Of a stretch of 64,000 nucleotides of DNA, positions 1-12,002 are shown piece after piece. The DNA is taken from assembly GCF_042477335.2 (NCBI RefSeq), contig NC_091256.1, forward strand, positions 19,558,501-19,622,500, read 5' to 3'. The position numbers were made by a program, and so were the translations under genes. The stretch comes from Ovis canadensis. Its lineage: Eukaryota; Chordata; Mammalia; Artiodactyla; Bovidae. The notes below the pieces were generated by a model that worked only from the letters and a program-made list of their open reading frames with translations, was not told the DNA's origin and did no database searches. Numbering within the stretch: position 1 is the stretch's first letter; each line of letters opens with the position of its first letter.

Positions 1-416
1 CTATAGGTAAAAATAATTATTTAACTGTATTGAAACTAGTCTGAAATAACTCATTGCAAACTGATAATGGTGGTAACATATAAGAGACAAAAAGGATGAG
101 ATGGGTGTAGGTGTTGATTAGATGGTATTTAAAGCCAGAGTGTTAAACTTTTACATGTGTATTTTATATAGAATCTCAGCAGTTTAAATATAAAAGTACA
201 CTTTCAGTAATTAAAAATTAAATGGTCTAAATGGACAAAGATTAAAATTAACTGGTTCCTCTGAGAAGGGGAGAGCACTGGTAGGGGAGAGTGGGTGTGT
301 TTCATTTATGTTTTAACCTATATATCTCAATGTAATTGGCATATTTAACAAAAATAATGTGAAGATAAATTATTGGTGTGGTTTTTGCAAATAATACATA
401 ATTCAATTGTGTTATG
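1..416. other. Unassigned AT-rich sequence
   Basis: AT-rich sequence with short open frames only. I see no splice-flanked exon, no repeat I can name and no RNA gene here. Confidence 0.4.
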
Positions 417-595
417 CAGGGGACAGCAAACATTTTTGGTAACACCAGAGACTGAATAGTTTGGGTGTTAAGAGATACACATGTTCTCTGCCATAATGTA
501 AATGAATGTGTTTCACTGTGTTCCAATGAAAGTTTATATGCAAAAGCAGGTGGTAGGACTGATTTGGTTTTTGGTTTGCAGGTGGTGTGCAACTC
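417..595 (+). mobile_element. MER5A-like hAT-Charlie MITE
   Basis: A non-autonomous DNA transposon of about 179 bp, close to the usual MER5A length (about 189 bp). It opens with caggggacagcaaaca and closes with the decayed inverse of the same terminus (ggtgtgcaactc). The middle holds the typical phrase 'gtttcactgtgttccaatgaaag' region at about 508-532, followed by the 'aaaagcaggtggtaggactgatttgg' region. Such elements were moved by hAT transposases early in placental evolution and are long dead. Confidence 0.8.
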
Positions 596-704
596 ACTCA
601 TTTAATAAGAGTATTTCTTATAATTGTGTATTAGACAAGAAGAGAACTGTGAATATTTATCTATTATATTACAATGATATATTAAATCCAACAGATTCTG
701 TATG

Positions 705-868
705 TTAATCTTATATCCACAAATTTACCAAATTCATTGAGCTGTAGAATTTTTCTTGATTTTTAGGATTTTCTATGTATAGTATCATGTCATCTACAAA
801 CAGTAAAAATTTTGTTTCTTCTTTTCCAATTTGGATTCCTTTTATTTCCTTTTCTTCTCTGCTATGGC
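705..868 (-). mobile_element. L1 fragment, ORF2 reverse transcriptase region
   Basis: On the plus strand this reads as the complement of L1 ORF2, in the region just upstream of the RT core (the stretch with 'tatcatgtcatctacaaacagt' and 'ttccaatttggattcctttt'). It is short, AT-rich and decayed. The next fragment (872-1168) comes from further 3' in L1 although it lies at higher coordinates, so the two cannot be one collinear minus-strand copy. Confidence 0.7.
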
Positions 869-871
869 CAG

Positions 872-1168
872 ACATTTTAATGATGGCCATTCTGACAAGA
901 GTATAGTCATACCTCCATTATAGTTTTATTTGCACCTCTATAATAACTAGTGATATTGAGCATTTTCTCATGTGCCTGTTGTCCACCTATATGTCTTCTT
1001 TGGAGAATTGTTTATTTAGATCTTCTGCTTATTTTTTGACCGAGTTGCTTTTTCTGTTATTGTGTTATATGAGCTTCTTATATATTTTGGAAATTGAGCC
1101 CTTATCAGTCACATCATTTGTAAATATTTTATTATTAAAATTTTATTCTCCTCAAAGTATTTTGATGT
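872..1168 (-). mobile_element. L1 fragment, ORF2 C-terminal region
   Basis: Complement of the 3' part of L1 ORF2: 'gatggccattctgac', then 'gatattgagcattttctcatgtg' and 'atgtcttctttggagaa' are the familiar antisense L1 phrases. The frame is broken. It is probably a separate insertion from the fragment at 705-868. Confidence 0.75.
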
Positions 1169-1332
1169 GAGCATATTTGTGAGAGACAATTCTCTATGAG
1201 TCTCACACTTTCACACATCTTTTATCAGGTTCTCCTTGTACTATCTTTAAAGGATATTAAACAGCCTAGGAAGTTAGAGAGTGTCTCTTTCTAGAGGGCA
1301 GAATTCACAATTCTTTCTTAAGCAGAATCATT

Positions 1333-1631
1333 TCAGTTCAGTCACTCAGTCGTGTTCAACTCTTTGTGACCCCATGGACTGCAGCATGCAGGCCTCCCTG
1401 TCCATCACCAACTCCCAGAGCTTGTTCAAACTCATGTCCATTGAGTCAATGATGCCATCCAACCATCTCATCCTCTGTGTCACCTTCTCCTCCTGCCTTC
1501 AATCTTTCCCAGCACCAGGGTCCTTTCTAAGGAGTCAGTTCTTCCCATCAGATGGCCAAAGTATTGGAGCTTCAGCTTTAGCATCAGTCCTTCCAATAAA
1601 TATTCAGGACTGATTTCTTTTAGGATTGACA
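1333..1631 (-). mobile_element. BovB 3' end (RTE LINE), 5'-truncated
   Basis: Begins on the plus strand with 'tcagttcagtcactcagtcg', the complement of the BovB 3' terminus, and runs about 300 bp into the C-terminal ORF2 region. The plus-strand open frame over it (about 110 codons) is the antisense frame that recurs over BovB tails and is not a gene. Confidence 0.9.
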
Positions 1632-1639
1632 TGAGAACC

Positions 1640-2345
1640 CCATAGTTTGAACAGAATAATCAATATGATATTATTTTAAGATAGTTGGGCAGCTTTGCTA
1701 GCAACCCTCCATGTATGATTAGGAGTTTTAACATTGGACTTACTCAATCGTGACACAAGTCTTGAGTGTTTATCATCCGTCTGGGCCCATCCTTGATGTC
1801 CCTGTGGAACTCAGGAGAGATAAAAGGAATTAATGTTAATGTAAAGTTCATTCTGCCTGCTAATCCATGAGTGATAAAGTTTCTTGCCTTTGATTATGAG
1901 TCTCATGTCTTCCATGAAAATCTGGCAGAATAATTTGTTGGGTTTGAAGTAGGAAATGTATTATGTATTAAGGAAACCATAACAAACTTGGGGATCTGAA
2001 TTAGTAGACATGAAAAAATAAGGCAACTCAGAGCAGGTAATGTTAAATTACCATATTTATATTCAAATTTATCGTGACTTTGGGCCTGACTTGCTGCTTC
2101 ATTCATAAGACTCCATTAGATCTTTTGTCAAAAATTTTTAACTAGTTTTCAGAGTCTGTCCTGAAAACCATCAAAACTTCTAGATACTTTTCTTTATGAT
2201 GGGTCTCTGGCTATTATTCATAAAATTTCTTTTACATATTGAAGTCTACCACTTCTGAAGTGCATCTCTTTTCTGATATGTCAGAGGTATTGACAATTTC
2301 TTCCACATTACCAGAGAAACTTTCTAGTTTTACTTTATTTAAAAA
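1640..2345. other. Unassigned sequence
   Basis: No recognised coding or RNA gene. The end (from about 2345, with 'tttcagctttattgagatat') resembles the start of the complement of an old L1M 3' end, but too little is left to be sure. Confidence 0.35.
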
Positions 2346-2445
2346 ATGTTTCAGCTTTATTGAGATATTGTTTTTGTCTTTTCTTTTATCATTCATTTTT
2401 TACATTGTAGTGAAACTTCCTGCTGTGAACAAATGAATCAGCTAT

Positions 2446-2489
<44 letters not shown>
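2446..2489. repeat. (TG)n microsatellite
   Basis: About 22 uninterrupted TG units. It abuts the 3' end of the minus-strand Bov-tA at 2490, so on the SINE strand it is a (CA)n tail. This is a common origin of ruminant dinucleotide microsatellites, and length variation between individuals is likely. Confidence 0.95.
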
Positions 2490-2490
<1 letters not shown>

Positions 2491-2692
2491 ATGCTCAGTT
2501 GTGTTCTACTCTCTGAAGCCCCATGGACTGTAGCTGTCCAGGTTCCTCTGTCTATGGAATTTCCTAGGTAAGAATACTGGACTAGGTTGCCATTTTCAAT
2601 TCCAGGGTATCTTCCTGACCCTGGGATTGAACTTGTGTCTCTTACATCTCCTCCCAGTGGTAGGCAGATCCTTTACCACTAGCCCCACCTTC
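2490..2692 (-). mobile_element. Bov-tA SINE
   Basis: Reads on the plus strand as the complement of Bov-tA: tail ('ccccatggactgtagc'), body, then the complement of the tRNA-derived head near 2660-2690. Moderately diverged. Mobilised in trans by BovB, with which it shares its 3' end. Confidence 0.9.
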
Positions 2693-2723
2693 CTCTTGGA
2701 ACTCATTTCTATCCCACACCTAT

Positions 2724-3066
2724 GGTGTTGAAGAAGACTCATGGGAGTCCCTTGGACAGCAAGAAGATCAAACCAGTCAATCCTAAAGAAAATCAGTCCT
2801 GAATATTCATTGGAAGGACTGATGCTGAAGCTCCAATACTTTGGCCACCTGATGCAAAGAAATGACTCATCAGAAAAGACCCTGATGCAGCAAAAGATTG
2901 AATGCAGGAGAAGGGGATGACAGCATGAGATGGTTGGATGGCATCACTGACTTGGATATGAGTTTGAGCAAGTTCTGGTCATTGGTGATGGACAGGGAAG
3001 CATGGCCTGCTGCAGTCCATAGGGCTGAAAAGACTTGGACAGCTGAGCAACCGAACTGAACTGATT
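2724..3066 (+). mobile_element. BovB 3' end, 5'-truncated
   Basis: Plus-strand BovB tail from the 'gttgaagaagactc' region to the terminal 'gcaaccgaactgaactga'. Diverged (for example a deletion in the 'gctgaagctccaatacttt' region). No intact frame. Confidence 0.9.
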
Positions 3067-3400
3067 CCACCCCTATAGGTCATCACAGAACACCGAGCTG
3101 AGCTCCTTAGGCTATACAGCAGCTTCCCACTAGCTATCTATTTTACACATGATAGTGTATATATGTCAATCACAATCTTCCGATTCATTCCAGCTCCCCT
3201 TACCCTCTTCATGTCCACATGTCCATTCTCTATGTCTGTGTCTCTATTCCTGCCCTGCAAATAAGATCATCAGCACAATTTTATAGATTCTGTATCAGTA
3301 TATATATATATACATACACACACTAATTTATAATATTTGTTTTTCTTTCTGACTTATTTTACCCTGTATGATGGCCTGAGATATCATTGACATAATATGT
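3067..3400 (-). mobile_element. L1 3' end (artiodactyl type)
   Basis: Complement of an artiodactyl L1 3' UTR. It contains the 'gagctgagctcc' and 'gccctgcaaataag' phrases, then the 'ctttctgacttattt' region. An AT dinucleotide patch lies at about 3298-3312. Non-coding. Confidence 0.7.
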
Positions 3401-3504
3401 ATGTAAGTTTTAAAGCTCATATAAAATCTAATTTGTTGCATATATGTCTTCCAAAAGGACCACCACAGTCAAGTTGGTTACCACTGCTGTCTTCTCACAT
3501 AATT

Positions 3505-3840
3505 ACCCTTTTTGTGGTGATGGTAACATTTAAGATCTTTTCTTAACAACTTTTAAGTACATAATATAGTATTGTTAATTATAGCCACCATGCTGCGCAT
3601 TAGATCCACAGAACTTATTCATTTTATAGCTGTGTATTGGTTCCGTTTGACCAACGTCTCCTGAATTCTCCCACAACCCAGTCCCTAGCAGTGACCATTA
3701 TACACTCTTTCTTTGACTTCAGCTTTCTTTGATTCCACATATGAGTGAGAGCATATAATATTTGTCTTTCTCTCTCTGACTTATTTCACTCAGCATGATA
3801 CCCTCAAGATCCATTTGTGTTGTTGTAAATGCCGTTTCCA
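3505..3840 (-). mobile_element. Older L1 (L1MA/MB type) 3' end
   Basis: A second L1 tail of a different, older type. It has 'gatggtaacatttaagatc', 'ccaccatgctg', 'gaccaacgtctcc' and then 'tgacttatttcactcagcat'. It differs clearly from the neighbouring artiodactyl L1 tail, so two L1 generations sit side by side. Confidence 0.75.
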
Positions 3841-4224
3841 ATGTTATTTAACACTCTTTATGCATTTACTAAATATTACAACTTTGACTTCTTTGATACT
3901 TCTTTCAGATTAACTTGTTTTTTTTTATCAGATCTACTTTTGCTTGGAGATCAAATTTTTCTTGCATATTTTAAAGTTCTTCTATTTCTTTTTATTAGAT
4001 AATAATAAGCAAGACATTAAAAGTGACAGACAAGTATAGAATGAAGATAAAAAGTTGAAAATAAATTTGAAACATGCTTAGAAAGCAAAGATTAATGAAT
4101 AAATGAACAATTATCCAGTTTCTTGTTTCATACAGTTTTATTTCTCATTGAAGTAAATCTTGAAGTTTTGGAATGGTCTTTCTTACATGTAATTTTTTTT
4201 AATGGTTGTATTTTCCTAATCAGT
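3841..4224. other. Unassigned AT-rich sequence
   Basis: Nothing recognised; homopolymer-rich and without a usable open frame. Confidence 0.35.
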
Positions 4225-4372
4225 TAGGATTGCCAGAAAAATATGGGAATTATTTTGAATTTCAGATGGAAACAGATATTGTATAAAATGTGCATATAAT
4301 AAAAGCTCTTTATCTCTAACTCAAATTTTACTGAGGGTCCTATATTTTTATTTATTAATCTGCCAACCCTAG
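4225..4372. mobile_element. MITE-like element with inverted termini
   Basis: The two ends are inverted copies: taggattgccaga at the left and tctgccaacccta at the right. Inside, the inner arms are also complementary in part ('gaattatttt..atttcag' against 'tcaaattttactgagggtcc'). The length is about 148 bp. It looks like an old mammalian non-autonomous DNA transposon; I do not assign a family name. Confidence 0.55.
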
Positions 4373-5284
4373 TAGTTGTGAGAAATCTAGTTACTGAGAT
4401 AGACATGTTGATATGATAAATGTCCTTTAATGAATTCATCAGCTTTATAGCTCAATTTATCATAAATTAGAAGTATAATGAAGTTTAGAGCTGTGTGATT
4501 CAATTATTTGTTGAAAATGTTAGTTTCTTATAAAACATTATTGTCCAGATAACTATTTCATATAAATTCATTTTCATAGTCATGCCTGTGAGTTTAATTA
4601 CCTAGGTCTCTACTTTATTTAAAAATATTTAGGTGTTTCTATACAAATATAAGAAAAGTGTAAGATTACAACAATCAAATGAGAAAATTGAAGTGGCAAG
4701 ATGAAAACTTCTCATTAAAAGTAGTTTTTTTTGTTTTTGTTTTAGTTTTTTTTGTAGTACTTCTGATGTGTAATGACAGCCCCTGTATATGTATTAATCC
4801 TGGTTTACCACTTGCAATTGTGTCAATTCCTCCTCATCCAACATAATTTCATTTTACTTCTCATTCTAATGACTCTCTTCCTGACATGCTATCATTTATC
4901 AGTGCCTCTGTTCTCATCTGGCCAGCTCAGAAATTTGTTAAATTACCATATTCCATGTTCTGAAAATTGCAGTTGCATAAATTCTGCCTAAGACTGTCTC
5001 AACATTTTTGAACAGGTAGGTTGTATAACTGAATTGTTTCATAGGGCTAAAAGCTCTCCTCTGTCTACATATTTATTTTAAGTCTTTGCTTTGTTCTTAT
5101 TTTGGTAGTTGGTTTAGGTTTTCTAAAAGAGCCTAGAAATTTGCAGTTATCTATGTAAGAATAGCTAATATCCTACCAATGAAAATCATTTTGTCAGTAG
5201 TCAAATTTGTTTCCTTTACCTCATTTTCTCATCACTAATGAAACAAAAAATGAAATGTTGTAGATTACTGTAGTAGGCAGAATA
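4373..5284. other. Unassigned sequence
   Basis: AT-rich, with T-runs at about 4725-4755. No coding, RNA or repeat feature I can support. Confidence 0.35.
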
Positions 5285-5600
5285 GGAACTCTCAAAATAT
5301 CCACATCCTAACCCTAGGATCTGTGAATATGTGACCTTATATGGCAGAAAGGGTTTCATGCGTGTGATTAAGTTAAGGACCTTGAGACGAGGAGAGTATC
5401 CTGGATGATCAAGTAGGACCCAACCTAATTATGTGGTTTCTTAAAATTGCAAAACTCCTGGCTAGATTTAGAAGATGTGAGTATTGGAAAATGGTCAGGG
5501 AGATGCATGCTGGTCCCTTTGTAGGTGGAACAAGGAGGCCACAAGCCAAGGAATGTGGACAACCTCTAGATGCTGAAAATGACAAGGAAAAAATAATTTA
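5285..5600 (+). mobile_element. MLT1-like solo LTR fragment (ERVL-MaLR)
   Basis: Has the order of an MLT1 LTR: 'ctctcaaaatatccacatcc', 'ctgtgaatatgtgacctta', 'gtgattaagttaaggacctt', 'gtatcctggatgatc', then 'gccacaagccaaggaatg'. Ends near 5600. These LTRs are relics of ancient non-autonomous ERVL-related elements. Family-level naming is from pattern memory. Confidence 0.65.
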
Positions 5601-5689
5601 GCAATTTAGCCCATTTCTGAATTAGTCATCCTATACAGTGTCACTGGGAATTCTTTCAATGAATTTTCTTGAAGTTTCTGCTTCCCACA

Positions 5690-6170
5690 TAAAATTTTGT
5701 GCATAAGATCCATTACTCACCTATTACTACTTTACAATATTACTAAAAACTTTGTGGTTTAACAGCACAATTGTATTATCCAATAGCTTGGAAATTCAGA
5801 AGTCTAAAATGGGTCTTACCGAGTAAAAAAGGGCCCACAGGGCTATACTGCTTTCTGGTGGTCCTGGGGGAGTATCTGTTTCTTTGTCTTTCCAGAGACT
5901 AGAGGTCCCCTGCATCCTTGGCTGTGGTTTCATCCTCCATTTTCGATGCCCTGCATTTAAATGTCTGATTCCATTATCACAGCTCTTTGATTCTGGCCCT
6001 CTGACTCCTTCTTAAAGGATTCTTGTGATTACACTGGGCCCATTAGGATAATTCAGAATAATCTTCCTGTCACAGGTTTTCACAAAGTACTTTTTTACCA
6101 ATGAGGATGACATTCACAGGTTCTGGGATTAGGGCATGAGCATCTTTGGGGACGATTGCTCTATCTACTA
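5690..6170 (-). mobile_element. MLT1-like LTR, opposite orientation
   Basis: Complement of an MLT1-type LTR: 'actaaaaactttgtggttta', 'cagaagtctaaaatggg', 'cctccattttcgatg', then 'gaggatgacattcacaggtt' near the end. It faces the LTR at 5285-5600 and lies 90 bp from it. Diverged and probably an independent insertion. Confidence 0.6.
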
Positions 6171-8165
6171 CTTAAAGTAAACTCTATTCTTCAATTTAAT
6201 AAATCTCAACTAAATTGTTGTAAAAGTTAGCCATTAAAAATAATATATTTCCTTTTTTATAGCTATGTAAGAGTGTGGCAGTCATAGCCAACTGAAAATA
6301 ATGCTGTTTGTATGTCAGTGAAATACATTTTGAATACTAAAAAAGAATGCTAAGATTAGAGTATGCAAAAGATATAATTGAAGAATAAGATGTTTCAATT
6401 GATTCTAGCTACCTGACACTCATAAGACGTTATCAACTTCCTGGGACAGCACCAAAGGGTAGCTTATGTTACTTAATCAGTGTTCACACATCCTTCATGT
6501 TTGACTGTCAGGAAAGCATTATACCCTTGACCACTCAATATTAGAGATGGGGAAAATAAACATTTAGTCATTTTCTTACTTTTCTGTGGGAGGGGAACAA
6601 TTGTAATTTGTCAACTGTTAAGATCCTCTGTCAGTTTAGAGTTTGTTTTCTCTGTTTATCCAACAATTCTGTACTCTCTAACCCAACCTAATGCAGGACT
6701 TCCTTGACTTGAACTCCAAAAGAGTATCATTCTGCTTATACATCTATCAATACAGGTCTCAAATGCTATAAACCCAGAATCATATTTGTATGATACATAG
6801 ATATATTTTTAATGATCAATAATTCTAGCCTGGCATAATTTATCATATGTGGTGATGGGTTAGCATATCTTAAAAAAGTGTTAGCATTTATTAACATTTT
6901 CTTTGGTCAACCAGCTAACAGATATATTTACACATTCATAAGTACAAAGGCAGAATATGTGATAAGACTACAAATATCTTCATTTTAACTTAATTATGTT
7001 TAGCACTAAAGTACAAGTTAATATCTGGCGGGGTGGGGGGTGGACAGCTAAGTGATAAAACAACCAAAGAAAAGTAAATGTTCCAGGCAGAAATATCTCT
7101 CTGTACAGAAAATATAGAGTGATTGTCCTAGTTTTTAGAAAGTACTCACTAAAGTAACTGTGAAGATCTGCTGTATTTCCCCTAAAATAGAAATTTCAGT
7201 TTATTCCAAGTATCTTTTAAATAATTTCTTCACTGTCAAATATCACCCCTTTGATAGTACTGAGAACATAGTAAAAATAATAGGAAAACAATGTGTTGAG
7301 GTGATCTTCCTTGCCTTGGTAACATCAAGTAAAAAAACTTAACTGCTGAGCACAGCAGTGCTCAAAGAATTCATGCAGTGAGCAGCTGCCTACTTTGGGA
7401 AAACATGTGTTTAAAAATACCTTCTGCTCCAGGTAACTCTGCTTTTATAGTCCAGTGTTTCAGCTGCTCTCAAGGACAAAACACAGGAAATCAAGATGTT
7501 TCATTAGAAATTGCTTTAAATAGTTTAATGAATGAAATTAAGTTTTGGACTGGCTCTACATAAAGCTAGCAGATCAATAACTTTGGCTATATATTTGATT
7601 TTCTCAAATAATAATTTAAATTATTTTCCATGTCCAGAATTAACATCCTATTTGACAGAATAGGCATACGGATACATTTAAAGAGATGTATCAAAAATTT
7701 AATTGCCCAGAGTTCTTAATTTTGAATTAAAATCAAACTAAGTTCCCAAATTTAAAAGCTATCATTTTAGAAGTATGGGATTAAGGATAAGTCTTCTAAA
7801 TAGAACGCTATTTTTACAATTAGTTCTACTCTTTAATACCAATGGTTTTTGATGGTATTCTCAGCATTGGAGTAAATAGTCACAGATGAAAAATTCAAAA
7901 ACTTTTAAAAAGTTGACAAAAATAATTTTAGCCATCTATATGGTTACTCTTAGCTCTAACTCTTTAAGATCCTTTCAAAATAATGTGTTTTTAAGTAAAG
8001 ATTTATATCATGTGTCAAAACTCTTTCAATTTAATTTTTGTGACCTTTAAAATTATAGTGTATATACATTATAATGACTGGAGATTTTTATTTGCTTAAA
8101 AAGGGAAATTTAGTTAATCAATGTTTTTCTCAGAAGATATCAAATAGCTTAATATTTTCAAAAAG
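6171..8165. other. Unassigned sequence, low repeat content
   Basis: Two kilobases in which I cannot name any repeat. Open frames of about 60 codons (7160-7342, 7378-7563) look random: no domain and no codon bias. This could be old unique sequence. Confidence 0.4.
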
Positions 8166-8357
8166 TTAATCGCTCAGTCATGTCCGAATCTGTAATCCCA
8201 CAGCATGTAGCCTGCCTGGCTCTTCTGTCCGTGGGATTCTCCAGGCAAGAATCCTGGAGTCGGTTGCCATTTCCTTCTCCAGGGGATCTTCCCTACTCAG
8301 GGATCAAACCTGGGTCTCCTGCATTGCAGGCAGATTCTTTACCAACTGAGCCACTAT
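8166..8357 (-). mobile_element. Bov-tA SINE
   Basis: Complement of Bov-tA. The tail starts at 'ttaatcgctcagtcatg', the body has 'gggattctccaggcaagaat', and the tRNA-like head ends at about 8355 ('ttctttaccaactgagcc'). Nearly full length. Confidence 0.92.
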
Positions 8358-8463
8358 TGATCCATATGTTCACATCCAATTAATCTGTCATTTAAGATTT
8401 GGAGTTTTTGTTTGGTCTTTCTTTTAAAGGACATGATTCTTCAGAGTAAATATGAGGTAATTA

Positions 8464-9019
8464 GATGTCCATCAGCAGATGAATGGATAAGAAAGCTGTG
8501 GTACATAGACACAATAGAGTATTACTCAGGCATTAAAAAGAATGAATTTGAATCAGTTCTAATGAGGTGGATGAAACTGGAGCCTATTATACAGAATGAA
8601 GTAAGCCAGAAAGAAATACACCAATACAGTATACTAATGCATATATATGGAATTTAGAAAGATGGTAATGATAACCCTGTATGTGAGACAACAAAAGAGA
8701 CACAGATGTATAGACAAGTCTTTTGGACTCTGTGAGAGAGGGCAAGGGTGGGATGATTTGGGAGAATGGCATTGAAACATGTATAATATCATATGTGAAA
8801 CGAATCGCCAGTCTAGGTTCGATGCATGATACAGGATGCTTGGGACTGGTGCACTGGGATGACCCACAAGGATGCAATGGGGAGGGAGGTGGGAGGGGGT
8901 TCAGGAATGGGAACATGTGTACACCCATAGTGGAATCATGTTGATGTATGGCAAAACCAATGCAATATTGTAAAGTAATTAGCCTCCAATTAAAATAAAT
9001 AAATTTATATCAAAAAGAT
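8464..9019 (+). mobile_element. Ruminant L1 (L1-BT type), 3' end
   Basis: 5'-truncated L1 on the plus strand. The C-terminus of ORF2 is open to its natural stop at about 8657 and includes residues [20 protein letters not shown] and QKE..HQYSIL. The 3' UTR follows with its 'gggatgacccacaagg' region and the terminal 'ttagcctccaattaaaataa'. A 7-bp gtaatta at 8457-8463 and 9020-9026 is a candidate TSD. Confidence 0.9.
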
Positions 9020-9169
9020 GTAATTATAACAATTTTAATTTATAAGCAGAATGTCACAATTCAGCCAACTTAATATGGGTGATGTCAAAAGCAATTTATT
9101 CAGTAGAAATAAACAATATGAGTAACTGAGCACATATTTCACTTCTTGCTAATTTTTGGCATTGTGTAG

Positions 9170-9592
9170 GCAGAGAGTTGGACTGTGAAGAAAACTGAGC
9201 ACCAAAGAATTGATGCTTTTGAACTGTGGTGTTGGAGAAGACTCTTGAGCGTCCCTTGGACTGCAAGAAGATCCAACCAGTACATCCTAAAGGAGATCAG
9301 TCCTGGGTGTTCACTGGAAGGACTGATGGTAAAGATGAAACTCCAATACTTTGGCCACCTCATGCAAAAAGCTGACTCATTGGAAAAGACCCTGATGCTG
9401 GGAGGGATTGGGGGCAGGAGGAAAAGGGGACAACAGAGGATGAGATGGCTGGATGGCATCACTGACTCGATGTACATGAGTTTGGGTGAACTCTGGGAGT
9501 TGGTGATAGACAGGGAGGCCTGGCGTGCTATAATTCATGTGGTCACAAAGAGTCAGACATGACTGAGTGACTGAACTGAACTGAACTGAGTC
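9170..9592 (+). mobile_element. BovB 3' end, 5'-truncated
   Basis: Plus-strand BovB tail with most of the C-terminal ORF2 frame still open (about 9185-9562): residues [14 protein letters not shown] and [15 protein letters not shown] are visible. It ends in the terminal 'gaactgaactgaactgag'. No reverse transcriptase domain is present, so it is dead on arrival. Confidence 0.93.
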
Positions 9593-10899
9593 AGACCCAA
9601 GATTTGCATCAATATTTATGCCTTTGAATTTTGATAGTATAACTGAACAGTGAACAACAATCTACTTATAACTGCCTTGATTCCGTCCTTCATTTTTATC
9701 AGCATACTTCAATTGAATATTAGGAGATTGAGAGATTCCACTGGAAATACATATATTAGCCTGCCAAATCTGTAGTTGACCTAATAAGCAGGGGACTTAA
9801 CAAGTGATAAGTCATTTTCACCAAACTTATTACACATCAATTTAACTAATTTCAATTGTTTGAACAACTCAATTAGTGAATATTTGAGCACCAACTGTTT
9901 CATGCTGTTAGATATATTTAATCCAAATAACCCTTCAAATTAATCTACTTGGCTCCAGTTGTTATTGTTATTCAGTAGTTCAGTACAGTAGTGACTCCAG
10001 TAGCTCATTTACGGATTCTACAGTATATTTGCTGACTGTTTATTGCATAAACAGAGCCATGGTAAGAAACACATAAAGTTGTACACATCAAGGTCATAAT
10101 AAACTTGGAAAAGTTTGTGATTTATAGGCTTTGAGATACAAACATACCACTACTATGCAAGGTGCTGATTATTATGAATAATTCAACTGACATAATAGCT
10201 TAATGGGGCAGAGTATACTGTAATCAAAGTCAGTAAGGAATCAGAAGAGGTGGTGACACAAACTGACTTTGAGATGTAGGAAGGGATTAACAGACAACAA
10301 TGAAGAATTATTGGAGAAGTAAAAAGATTAGAACAAAGGCACTGTGAATGCAAACATAGTGCTTTTTCAGTGAATGAAAAGTTATTTGAATTGCAAGGAA
10401 AGTGAGATATATGCTTTTTTTATCAGTGAACCAACAGCTACGTAAAACAGAAACACACTGGGAAAATTTTGAAAGCTTGGGGAAAAAATACTTGACAATT
10501 TTAAATGAGCCTTTGCAGGTAAAAGGAAAAAAAAAAACTTTTTCACTGAAAACCAATTATGATAAGTCAAGATATGAGAAAAGAAGGAATATTTTTAGAT
10601 TTCATAACATATGAAAATGTATAAAAATGAATAGTGACATTTGGAGGAAGAAAAAGAATGTTGAACTCAAGGTCATACAATGTAGTGCAGTGTTTCATAA
10701 ATGGTACAGGAGGCACTGGGTACCAAAGAAGAGGCCAACCCCAGTGCTGTCTGGATAGGACTGAACTAATATTTCTTTGGTAAAGTTATATTTTAATTCC
10801 GGTGAACAAGTAATGATGACTATCAATGAAAACAAACATGCACATATATTAATCACCATAAAGCAAAGAAAGGTGTAGAATAGGATGATGGAGACTTGT
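9593..10899. other. Unassigned sequence
   Basis: AT-rich, no named repeat and no gene. The overlapping 60-80-codon frames on both strands at 10308-10614 look like chance over A/T runs. Confidence 0.35.
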
Positions 10900-10960
10900 A
10901 TTAAAAACCACAATATTGTAAAGTAATTAGCCTCCAATTAAAATAATTAATTTTTAAAAC
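10900..10960 (+). mobile_element. Minimal L1-BT 3' tail
   Basis: Only the last 50-60 bases of a ruminant L1 ('caatattgtaaagtaattag', then 'cctccaattaaaataa') followed by an A/T tail. A heavily 5'-truncated insertion. Confidence 0.75.
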
Positions 10961-12002
10961 TGTTTAAGCTTTTATTATTTATTATAGCAATATTTTTAGT
11001 GGAATAAAAATAGCAATAGAAAGTAAAATGCATTGGATGACACTTTGTGCTTATACTTGTAGTAACGTCATTAAGTATAGGTAGCAAGAAGCAATATAAA
11101 CTGTAGTGAGATAAATGAAAATGACAGAATTAGGACTAGACTGGCATTTTGCTTTTGGTGGGGTTTTTGATGAATCTCAAGTTCTAAACTAGAATCCATT
11201 CTCTGGGATAGGGAGTACTCAGTCATTTACATTTTGCCATGATTTTTCCTACTGTGACTTTAGATAAAACTTTGTATTTTTATCTATATGTTTTTTATCT
11301 ATGTATTTTTCATTTATCCCTCTGGCTTAGCATTTTCCAGCTTACACAGATTTCAGCTCCCAAAACTATGTAAACTCAAAAGAAGATGTTAAATGTGTGT
11401 TGTGGCTCCAGTAAGTGAGAAAAGTAAGTGAAAGGGCTAAATACTCTGGGTCAAGCTCCTAATCAGGATTTAGCTGTATCTTTTTTGAGTATTTGCTGTT
11501 CTTATTGCCCATTGTTTGTCTGTGTTATAGTAAACTCAAAAGACTAGTTATTTTGGAATGATAAACACTCCTCATATTTTAGCAGCTTGTAACAACGAAG
11601 GTTTACTATTTCTAACCTGAATGTCCATTGTTTGGGACACAGAGTAATAAGGTAGGTATCACTTGGGACTTTGGAGGTAATTGTGGCCAAAGGAAGGTGG
11701 CTCAGAGGATCTCATAAGGAAATAAAATACTGGAAAAGACAGACCTCAATTCACTCACATGGAGGTCACAACCATTCCTCTGGTAACAACCCAGTTATAG
11801 GAGATTCAGAAAGTGCAACTCTGTGTTCTGGGAGGAGAGACATTTAGAAGTGTTTGACAAATTATGCTACTCATCATCAAATATGTCAACACAAACTATG
11901 AAGTCAGTTATACTTGTGTTCAAAATTACCTGTATATTTAAATTCAAAGCTTCAGTCTCAATCCTGGAAAAATAAGGTTAATAATATCACCTTTCAGTGT
12001 TG
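10961..12002. other. Unassigned sequence
   Basis: No gene or named repeat recognised. Moderate AT content with scattered short frames. Confidence 0.35.

Noticed and set aside
705..1168. Two adjacent L1 pieces as one 5'-inverted insertion
   Set aside because: Both pieces have the same orientation but the wrong order, which inversion does not explain. Treated as separate fragments.
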